Source: an uncultured Collinsella sp. (GTDB taxonomy: Bacteria > Actinomycetota > Coriobacteriia > Coriobacteriales > Coriobacteriaceae). Taken from it: 8,525 nt of DNA. Location of the stretch: NCBI GenBank assembly GCA_937989875.1, contig CALKBO010000042.1, forward strand, positions 1 to 8,525, written 5' to 3'. Positions 1 to 5,493 of this stretch are shown piece by piece; the first letter of the stretch is position 1; each line of letters starts with the position of its first letter. The notes below the pieces were generated by a model. The model was given only the letters and a program-made list of their open reading frames with translations. It was not told the origin of the DNA and did no database searches. A program made the position numbers and the translations under genes.

Positions 1-552
1 CTCGCAGAGCAGGAGTCAAAAACCAATTATCAGAGTATATTAATTACAATGTTTGATGAACCCGGTGCAATTAAACTTGGTGATAACTTTATCGCTACAG
101 ACGAGGACGCACTCTCATTTTTAAACGACATTATTAAAGAGCCAGTTTTATATATAGAGTACTTTGAAGCTATCAGGCGTTTAGTACCTTCTGCATTCCC
201 GTTAACCATCAATTCTATTAGTTTCCGTTTTCCCGATCATAACGATTTAATTGCGCAGCTGTATCTATCTGGATTGATAGAACCCGGAGAGACAGTTTAC
301 GAACATATTAAAGGTGAAAAGCTGAATGTTCGATTGAAAGTTTTGAAACAAATGAATGAGGATTCAAGTTCATGGGAAACTGTTCCCAATTTAAGACCCG
401 ATGATATCCATCGTATTCTTGTTCGCGATGAGTTTAAAGAGGGGCACCTGTGGCGCGCGGTCAAAGATAACTGGCCATATTTATTGGATTCAAGCTGTAA
501 GAATGCGGACCAATATAACAAATGGGAGCAAAAAATCCTTAAAGATCTTTAG
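1..552 (+). CDS. Unrecognised protein, C-terminal part (5' end outside window)
   Basis: The frame is open from the first base of the window through to a TAG stop, so the ATG at 49 is probably internal and the gene begins upstream; 183 residues are visible. I do not recognise the family. The visible part is soluble in character, acidic, and mostly predicted helix with aromatic-rich patches. It has no membrane segment, no P-loop and no obvious catalytic motif. It could be the C-terminal domain of a larger protein, or a complete small gene starting at 49; no convincing ribosome binding site precedes that ATG, which favours the first reading. Base composition is AT-rich, like the minus-strand genes that follow and unlike the GC-rich patch directly after its stop. 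An intrinsic terminator lies 66 bases downstream on the same strand. That a gene is present is well supported; its function is unknown. Confidence 0.75.
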   Translation, partial: LAEQESKTNYQSILITMFDEPGAIKLGDNFIATDEDALSFLNDIIKEPVLYIEYFEAIRRLVPSAFPLTINSISFRFPDHNDLIAQLYLSGLIEPGETVYEHIKGEKLNVRLKVLKQMNEDSSSWETVPNLRPDDIHRILVRDEFKEGHLWRAVKDNWPYLLDSSCKNADQYNKWEQKILKDL

Positions 553-617
553 TCTTGAACAACCGCACGTTTGGCTAATGCCTAATATCGCGAAGCAGGA
601 CCGATGTTATTGCGCAT

Positions 618-654
618 GGGCACTTGGGTCGATATGGCCCGCGTGCCCTTTTTT
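618..654 (+). terminator. Intrinsic terminator after the first gene
   Basis: GGGCAC (618-623) pairs with GTGCCC (643-648), and an inner GGG (626-628) can pair with CCC (638-640). Six T residues (649-654) follow immediately. Orientation and position fit termination of the plus-strand gene ending at 552. On the minus strand the stem is not followed by a U tract, so it should not terminate the converging operon. The rest of 553-747 is a GC-rich patch in which I see no gene. Confidence 0.85.
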
Positions 655-747
655 GCTCACTGCCGCCCTGTGGGGCCGCAGCTGCATGTTTGCCTCGCTC
701 GTGTCGACCAGATCCTGTTCTACACGATTTAGAAGACTGTCCGTTAA

Positions 748-1614
748 TCAATAGATAGTCATTGAAGCTCTCACTGCTGGCGTTCTGTAATTTCGTATCT
801 GATTTCGTGTGTCAATTGCAAGATTCTCGAGTCTTGTAATTTCTTTAGGGTTATTGGTTGCAAAAGAAATTGAATGGCCGGACCACCAGGCGCCGTGTAT
901 TAGATATGCAACTGGTATTGCATAGGCGATATCCCTAATATCACCAATATCTAAATGAACATCATCTAGCGACAGTATCGTTGACTGTACATCAGGCCGA
1001 TAAACTCCGTCTTTATCAGGCCTCGCGAATATATTCTCTTTGTTTGGAATTGTTTCGCAGAAAATAATCCTAAATTCATTTTGCCAAGAATACGAGGCTT
1101 CCTTTGAATACATAGGAATTAAGTTCTTAGTAGTGCCCAGATAATAGTAGCTAACCTTATCGACCAGAAGCAGGCAGTGGTCTTCGCCATACTTTTTAAT
1201 TAGTGCAGAGACGATTCTGTCGACAAACTGATCCAAATTCGCAATTACAACCGCCGTATCTCCAAATTGTGCAACCTTCTTGTTTGCGCGCTCCCATTTC
1301 TTGCTTTTCAGATGATATTGGAGCGCCATAGTCGAATAACACTTCATATATTTCGTCTCGAAATCATCAATTAAGGTTATGTCGCCGTACTCCCATTTCT
1401 CATTGCGAATAGCGCCTTCGTTGCAATCGCCTCGGAATGAGTTATTTACGGATGGGTCGTTTTGCCTGTTTTTAAGCCAGTCCCAACCCCCGAAAGCGTT
1501 CAGAGGCCTTGCGTATACGTCACCGTCAAGAAGCATTTCTGCATACTTGGCATCAGTGACTTTAACTACCGTAAAAGGATGCTCGAAAGGTCGAATTGAA
1601 ATTAAGCTTTTCAA
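748..1614 (-). CDS. DUF2971-like protein, possible effector of a two-gene system
   Basis: A 288-residue soluble protein starting at a TTG codon. An AAAGGA ribosome binding site lies 8 bases upstream, and no in-frame ATG is available nearby. The arrangement of motifs recalls the loosely related DUF2971-type proteins found in mobile islands: an N-terminal stretch about a short-range residue placement (YARPLNAF, about 34-41), then a conserved-looking FRGDCNEG (60-67), then a YMKCYSTM block (89-96), and an aromatic-Q-N-E-F-R-I motif (177-183). The biochemical activity of that group is not established; ADP-ribosyltransferase-like folds have been suggested for relatives, and I cannot confirm one here. 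It is the second gene of a minus-strand pair, 49 bases after the TPR-like membrane protein and probably co-transcribed. If the pair is a conflict system, this is the more likely effector. Family assignment is tentative; the gene itself is secure. Confidence 0.8.
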   Translation of the reverse strand: MKSLISIRPFEHPFTVVKVTDAKYAEMLLDGDVYARPLNAFGGWDWLKNRQNDPSVNNSFRGDCNEGAIRNEKWEYGDITLIDDFETKYMKCYSTMALQYHLKSKKWERANKKVAQFGDTAVVIANLDQFVDRIVSALIKKYGEDHCLLLVDKVSYYYLGTTKNLIPMYSKEASYSWQNEFRIIFCETIPNKENIFARPDKDGVYRPDVQSTILSLDDVHLDIGDIRDIAYAIPVAYLIHGAWWSGHSISFATNNPKEITRLENLAIDTRNQIRNYRTPAVRASMTIY

Positions 1615-1622
1615 GGATACGG

Positions 1623-1628
1623 TCCTTT
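1623..1628 (-). promoter_or_regulatory. Ribosome binding site fixing a TTG start
   Basis: AAAGGA on the minus strand, 8 bases before the TTG at 1614. An ATG slightly further upstream runs into a stop after eight codons, so this site supports the TTG as the true start of the 288-residue protein. Confidence 0.6.
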
Positions 1629-1663
1629 CCGTAGCATAGACCTAAAAGAATTAGTTTCTTCCG

Positions 1664-3955
1664 TTAGATGCTGCGCTTTTGCGCATTGAGAATCTCCTCG
1701 ACTGTCGGCGCATCCGCTTCGATTTGTCCTTGAATGGCAACAAGCAAGGGCTTTACCGTCATTTGCTGGTCTTTGTTTAATACCTTAAGTGATCTGGGAG
1801 CATTTTGTGGGGTGTCAACTATCGATTCGACGCTCTCTTCTAGTGTCATGGTTAAAGCAGGATGCTTGTTGCCGGGGAATACACAACCAAATCTTGTATG
1901 GTTATCACACTGCAGTAATGGATCAAAAGAGGCATCAATTTGCGGGATATAAATCCAACACTTCTGCGTTATTGAGTCCCCGTTTGAATCATATGAAGCC
2001 CTTTGATAGATGCGGTAACCTTGGTTAATACCAAGATAGCAACCAACTAGAATGCAAGCCATTAGAGAATCCACACACGGATTATTATGAATCCAATCGA
2101 CGACTGAACTCGTATAGTGTTCTGCTGGTTCATCACATTTTATTAATTTATCAATGCCGTTCATAAACGCAAAGAATCGCAAGCAGACCAAAGTAGTTAG
2201 CAGCTCGTTCCCAATGCCAGGACCGTAGTGGTTCAAGTTTGTCCGGCTCTTTTTGTACTTCTCATAGGCTGCTAAACACTCCTCTTTCTTATTCAAGAGG
2301 GCATAGCAGTAAGCTGACCTAATGTAGATGTAGCCCAACGACGGAAATGTAGCCAAAGCCTCAGTGCTCCGCATTGTTCTTTCGACAAGAGAAATGGTGG
2401 TAGCGGGGTCTGAATAAACTAAACTGCTCGCAAGTTTTAAACGTAGGCCCATTGCATCGAGCTCAAGACAATTGTCTTCGGCGAGATTTATAGCAGCCAT
2501 CAAATTTGATTTAGCTAGTTCTCGACTTCCAGAGATTAATGCGAGAAAGGCTCGTTTAGAGTGAAGGTCGATTCGAATCGATTTCGCTTCTTCGGGTGCG
2601 GCCGCCAATGCAGCATCCAAATCAGGGCAAGCCTGTGATGCAATGTACTTCTTTGCATAGTTATTAAGATAGTCGAGCGAAGGATTCAACTTTACTTTAT
2701 CCGGATCCACATACTGGAAGAATTCGAATAGCAAACTAACGTATGAATATCTTCCCGCAGGAGGGAGACTATTCGCCTCTTGGATTAACGATGCGATTCG
2801 GTCAAGAATATTTGTTGGGTTGATCTGGTCGACCCAAGCGTCATTCAGCAAGCTTATGAGTTCAATGAGTTTTTGGGGCTCGCTGATCCTGCGCGAGTTC
2901 ACAATATGGAAGAGTCGGCCTTCGATTAAAGTACTTAATACTTCGGCACCAACGCTTAGTTGACGGAAGAGCAGCAGACGCATTCGAAATACATCTCTAG
3001 AATCACAGATGTTGTCTGTATCAAGAAACTTTTCATATTCGTTGATTGCTTTGATACCGGCTTCCCAACCGTTATCAGGCAGATTAAGTCTCGTTTTATT
3101 TAATGATATGTTTTCGTACAGCACATTCAGGAAATCTCGATTCCTGATTTGCTTTTCATTTACCGTGCGTCTAATTGAGTTTAGCTCTTCGTCTGCGAGG
3201 AGATACTGTCCATTGTCTACATGAACCATCGCTCTATTATGCTCTAGCTGAAGGACAGTCATGATATCGGTGTCTTCAGAGTCTTTAAATGCCATGGCCT
3301 TCTGGATGTGTTCATATGATTCAGCTAAGTTAGCATTCTGATGCTCAATTAGGTGCAACGTAAAATGTCTATAAGCGTTGGTTAGCTTATCAAAATTTGA
3401 TTTTTCCTCAAGAAAATCCTTTGCCATGCGGTTGTTACCGAGTGCAACTTGAATATCAATGTAATAACGCCAATAACGTTCGACTTGCTTTCCAAACAGG
3501 CGATCGATATTAATAGTCTTGATGGCGTCCAGCGCTTTTAGTGGATCTGCATAGAAGTTACGCTGATCGATATTTTGAACAGCTGCTTCAAGTCGCTCGT
3601 CAATGTCGCAATACATCACAAATGTAAAAGCTATTGCTAACGAAGATGCAAATAAACATAGGCCGAATAGTAAGATAGAACCGAGTACCGCAAAACAGAC
3701 TGTTGCGGTAATCAAGATTGCTATAACTGAGAACGCCAATTTATAATAGTCGCTAAAATCGCTTTTCTTCAATATCCCAGCGATAATCATAAAGCATATG
3801 ACAGCAATGCCACAGCAAATCTCTCGGGGCACTCCGCTCATTAGACACTCGATTGTCGTAATATCCAAAGCTGCCCCCGATTCCTCTTTGCTGTAGATAG
3901 ATTGACTATAGGGTATGAATGGCAGAATGGTATCGATTAATACGCTTAATACCAT
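1664..3955 (-). CDS. Membrane-anchored TPR-like helical-repeat protein
   Basis: A protein of 763 residues if the ATG at 3955 is used; a TTG two codons upstream is also in frame. After a short N-terminal segment come three hydrophobic helices at about 44-62, 71-93 and 94-115. A lysine-containing loop between the first two suggests that the long remainder is cytoplasmic. From about 120 to 600 the protein is a series of paired amphipathic helices with alanine, leucine and tyrosine spacing typical of tetratricopeptide or related solenoid repeats. The last 140 residues are different, cysteine-containing, and unrecognised. There is no visible catalytic motif, so a scaffold or sensor role at the membrane is likely. 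It is the first gene of a minus-strand pair with the DUF2971-like gene. The start is uncertain: no good ribosome binding site precedes either start, and the ATG lies inside a palindrome (3924-3958). A TTG about 27 codons downstream follows a GGGGG run and is an alternative. Confidence 0.82.
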   Translation of the reverse strand: MVLSVLIDTILPFIPYSQSIYSKEESGAALDITTIECLMSGVPREICCGIAVICFMIIAGILKKSDFSDYYKLAFSVIAILITATVCFAVLGSILLFGLCLFASSLAIAFTFVMYCDIDERLEAAVQNIDQRNFYADPLKALDAIKTINIDRLFGKQVERYWRYYIDIQVALGNNRMAKDFLEEKSNFDKLTNAYRHFTLHLIEHQNANLAESYEHIQKAMAFKDSEDTDIMTVLQLEHNRAMVHVDNGQYLLADEELNSIRRTVNEKQIRNRDFLNVLYENISLNKTRLNLPDNGWEAGIKAINEYEKFLDTDNICDSRDVFRMRLLLFRQLSVGAEVLSTLIEGRLFHIVNSRRISEPQKLIELISLLNDAWVDQINPTNILDRIASLIQEANSLPPAGRYSYVSLLFEFFQYVDPDKVKLNPSLDYLNNYAKKYIASQACPDLDAALAAAPEEAKSIRIDLHSKRAFLALISGSRELAKSNLMAAINLAEDNCLELDAMGLRLKLASSLVYSDPATTISLVERTMRSTEALATFPSLGYIYIRSAYCYALLNKKEECLAAYEKYKKSRTNLNHYGPGIGNELLTTLVCLRFFAFMNGIDKLIKCDEPAEHYTSSVVDWIHNNPCVDSLMACILVGCYLGINQGYRIYQRASYDSNGDSITQKCWIYIPQIDASFDPLLQCDNHTRFGCVFPGNKHPALTMTLEESVESIVDTPQNAPRSLKVLNKDQQMTVKPLLVAIQGQIEADAPTVEEILNAQKRSI

Positions 3956-3958
3956 TCT
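3924..3958. repeat. Long interrupted palindrome over the start of the TPR-like gene
   Basis: AGAATGGTAT (3924-3933) is the exact reverse complement of ATACCATTCT (3949-3958). Inside it ATTAA (3936-3940) pairs with TTAAT (3946-3950), so the whole can be drawn as a 13-bp stem with a 4-base bulge. It covers the minus-strand ATG at 3955 and sits at the border between AT-rich cargo and the GC-rich ugd remnant. It could be an operator, an mRNA hairpin that masks the start codon, or the end of an inserted element. There is no direct evidence for any of these. Confidence 0.6.
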
Positions 3959-3964
3959 CAAACT

Positions 3965-3991
3965 ATTCTATGCCGCTTGCGGAAGTCTCAA
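3965..3991 (-). promoter_or_regulatory. Weak candidate promoter for the minus-strand pair
   Basis: On the minus strand TTGAGA (3991-3986) and TAGAAT (3970-3965) are separated by 15 bases, shorter than the usual 17. Transcription from here would begin almost at the ATG at 3955, giving a nearly leaderless mRNA, which would account for the missing ribosome binding site. This is a guess; the genuine promoter may have been lost with the sequence replaced by the ugd remnant. Confidence 0.2.
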
Positions 3992-4001
3992 ATCAGGAAA
4001 C

Positions 4002-4384
4002 CAGGTTTTTGAAGCCATCTTGGAGGTTTTCTGCACCCGCAAGGACTTCGTGGCCGACGAGGTGCTGCAGATGGTGTGGGACCGCGTGTACGAGGGCAAG
4101 CCAAAGCCGGTCGTGGGCGTGTACCGCCTGACGATGAAGTCGAACTCCGACAACTTCCGCGCGAGCTCGATCCAGGGCGTCATGAAGCGCGTGAAGGCAA
4201 AGGGCGTGCCCGTGGTGGTCTACGAGCCCACGTTGGACGCGCCGGAGTTCATTGGCTCCGAGGTGACCCACGACCTGGGGCCTTCAAGGCAGAGTGCGAC
4301 GTGATCGTCGCCAACCGCTGGAGCAACGATCTCGCGGACGTGGCGGACAAGGTCTACACGAGGGATCTGTTTAAGCGGGATTAG
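4002..4384 (+). pseudogene. ugd: UDP-glucose 6-dehydrogenase, frameshifted 3' fragment
   Basis: The translated fragment carries the C-terminal UDP-binding domain of UDP-glucose/GDP-mannose dehydrogenases: TRKDFVADEVL, then VVGVYRLTMKS, SDNFRASSIQGVMKR, and VVVYEPTLD, and finally DVIVANR with KVYTRDLF at the end. Intact enzymes are about 390-410 residues and oxidise UDP-glucose to UDP-glucuronate for capsule or exopolysaccharide synthesis. Only about the last 125 residues remain. The NAD-binding domain and catalytic cysteine region are absent. The frame also breaks near 4279-4282: the first part runs in the frame that stops at 4304, the end in the frame that stops at 4384. One missing base between the Leu codon and the Ala-Phe-Lys codons explains this. 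The left end merges into unrelated AT-rich sequence between about 3960 and 4005. GC content is much higher than in the flanking cargo, so this is probably resident chromosomal DNA. It cannot make an active enzyme. Confidence 0.88.
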
Positions 4385-4428
4385 GGGAGCGGGGTCTCTG
4401 TTTGGTGGCGATTCTGCTGGATTGAATC

Positions 4429-4466
4429 GAGGGGTGTATCGGCTTGCGCTGGTGCGCCCCTCTTTT
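4429..4466 (+). terminator. Intrinsic terminator after the ugd remnant
   Basis: GAGGGGTGTATC (4429-4440) pairs along 12 positions, three of them G-U, with GGTGCGCCCCTC (4451-4462). The loop is 10 bases and TTTT follows (4463-4466). It lies 45 bases after the ugd stop and is presumably that gene's original terminator. Confidence 0.75.
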
Positions 4467-4529
4467 AGTTTGGGCGTGAGGTGAGTTTTGGGTTTGGCTT
4501 GGGCGGCGCGCTGCGCGGGACTGGGTGAC

Positions 4530-4613
4530 GTGCTGAAGCGCTACACGGACGAGCAGAAGCGCATTGCCGTCGACATGGTCGACGAGTGCGGCGGGTTGGT
4601 GACGCGCGCATAA
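4530..4613 (+). pseudogene. IS3-family transposase OrfA, N-terminal stub
   Basis: From the GTG at 4530 the frame reads LKRYTDEQKRIAVDMVDECG and ends VTRA before a TAA. This matches the start of the helix-turn-helix OrfA of IS3-type elements (pattern Y-T/S-x-E-x-K, then V-x-x-V, then an Ala-Ile-Arg-x-Leu-Gly-Tyr-Pro block). The match breaks exactly where the Ile-Arg-x-Leu-Gly segment should begin, so only about 27 of roughly 90-100 residues remain and no OrfB is present. An earlier in-frame TTG at 4488 exists. Composition changes at the break, which probably marks the left border of the DNA carrying the phosphoesterase-NTPase gene. No terminal inverted repeat could be recognised. Confidence 0.6.
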
Positions 4614-4729
4614 TCGTGCGTGTTGAGGTTTGCTTACTCGCTAGAAGTTTCGTGAGTACATTCCGCGAGCACTCAGATAGCGATATCGACCAAAAGGGCC
4701 GGTTTTTATCCTCTAATGGCTGCATCCTG

Positions 4730-4735
4730 TACAAT
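4730..4735 (+). promoter_or_regulatory. Candidate -10 element for the phosphoesterase gene
   Basis: TACAAT, five of six matches to TATAAT, 65 bases before the start codon. No good -35 hexamer is visible at 16-18 bases upstream, so the assignment is weak. A TTAGAT-like sequence around 4775-4780 is closer to the gene but would leave only a short leader. Confidence 0.25.
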
Positions 4736-4751
4736 CAACATCAAAGCGTTT

Positions 4752-4774
4752 GTCTGCGTCCGTGTGGCGCAGAC
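4752..4774 (+). promoter_or_regulatory. Inverted repeat in the leader of the phosphoesterase gene
   Basis: GTCTGCG (4752-4758) is the perfect reverse complement of CGCAGAC (4768-4774), with a 9-base spacer. It ends 26 bases before the ATG and 16 bases before the ribosome binding site. It may be an operator or a leader hairpin. No U tract follows, so it is not an intrinsic terminator. Confidence 0.4.
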
Positions 4775-4790
4775 TTAGATAAGGTACATC

Positions 4791-4796
4791 GGAGGG
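4791..4796 (+). promoter_or_regulatory. Ribosome binding site of the phosphoesterase gene
   Basis: GGAGGG, 4 bases before the ATG at 4801. It is the only strong initiation site of the phosphoesterase-NTPase locus and fixes that start. Confidence 0.8.
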
Positions 4797-4800
4797 CGAA

Positions 4801-5490
4801 ATGCAGGTTCTCTTTCTCCATCTCAGCGATATTCACCTTCAGGTGAACTGCGACTACTCATCGGAAAAGATTCGCCGAATCGTCGATGCTGTTCCATGCG
4901 AATTACCGTTCGACTGCGCATTCCTCATAATTTCTGGTGACCTTGCGTATTCAGGAAGTGCAGACGAGTATCACGTCGCAAAACGCCTGATCGATGATTT
5001 GATTCGCGGGTTTCGTTCCAAAGGAATAAAACCCGCGATTCTCTTCGTTCCAGGAAATCACGATATCTCGATACCGCAAGACTCCCCGACTGCAGAAATG
5101 CTAATCGAAAGTAAACGCACTTCCTTGGATGATGCATACGCGCGTGAACTCGAGAAAATGGACCCATTTTTCGAGTTCGCAAACGAGTACCGCCTCTTTC
5201 GCAGTGAATACTCGGATTCCACTGAGCAATTCGACATCGGGGATCAAGCCTGCCACATCAAAGCGACGATGCTCAATAGTGCTCCATTTTCAACCAGAGA
5301 GCGAACAGACAAAGAGATACATTACCTTCCCGAAAGAGCGATATGCTCAATTGAGAAAAGTAGCAATACGAATCTCAATATTGTAATAATGCACCATGGC
5401 TGTGAGTGGTTCGACGATGAATCGAAAAGACGTCTCGAGCAGCGACTGTATGAGCATTGCGACATTTTGTTTATAGGACATGAGCAATGA
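4801..5490 (+). CDS. Calcineurin-like metallophosphoesterase domain, truncated by frameshift
   Basis: A 229-residue open frame beginning at an ATG with a strong ribosome binding site. It carries the metallophosphoesterase motifs in order: LSDIH (Asp10, His12), SGDLAYSG (Gly46-Asp47), PGNHD (85-88) and MHHG (His198/199). These ligate a two-metal centre that hydrolyses phosphodiester or phosphomonoester bonds; the substrate is unknown. The last motif should be Gly-His-x-His, but here the frame reads GHEQ and stops, so the final metal ligand and the closing strands of the fold are missing. They are present in the next frame, which starts 11 bases before this one ends. The cause is the 7-base tandem duplication at 5480-5493. 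As it stands the product is probably inactive or unstable. It is best read as the N-terminal third of one phosphoesterase-NTPase protein, likely a conflict or anti-phage protein by analogy with other effector-STAND fusions. Confidence 0.9.
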   Translation: MQVLFLHLSDIHLQVNCDYSSEKIRRIVDAVPCELPFDCAFLIISGDLAYSGSADEYHVAKRLIDDLIRGFRSKGIKPAILFVPGNHDISIPQDSPTAEMLIESKRTSLDDAYARELEKMDPFFEFANEYRLFRSEYSDSTEQFDIGDQACHIKATMLNSAPFSTRERTDKEIHYLPERAICSIEKSSNTNLNIVIMHHGCEWFDDESKRRLEQRLYEHCDILFIGHEQ

Positions 5491-5493
5491 GCA
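5480..5493 (+). repeat. Exact 7-base tandem duplication that shifts the frame
   Basis: ATGAGCA occurs twice back to back (5480-5486 and 5487-5493), exactly two copies. With one copy removed, the codons read Gly-His-Glu-His-Asp-Gly across the join and the upstream and downstream frames become one. With two copies, the upstream frame hits TGA at 5488-5490. The duplication itself supplies the ATG that opens the downstream frame. Confidence 0.93.

Noticed and set aside
607..747. A short minus-strand open stretch in the same frame as, and directly after, the stop of the 288-residue gene.
   Set aside because: It would need read-through of TGA, has GC-rich composition unlike the gene, and has no initiation site of its own; probably chance or an unidentified remnant.
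401..754. A 117-residue plus-strand frame running through the terminator.
   Set aside because: It overlaps the first gene in another frame and reads through an intrinsic terminator; the Trp/Cys/Arg-rich translation is not protein-like.
4076..4384. A separate 102-residue plus-strand gene inside the ugd region.
   Set aside because: Only its last 30 or so codons resemble Ugd; the earlier part is an out-of-frame shadow of the Ugd fragment. The frameshift explains both frames.
4465..4734. An 89-residue minus-strand frame.
   Set aside because: It is antisense to the IS3 stub and leader region, Arg/Ser/Pro-rich, and lacks a ribosome binding site.
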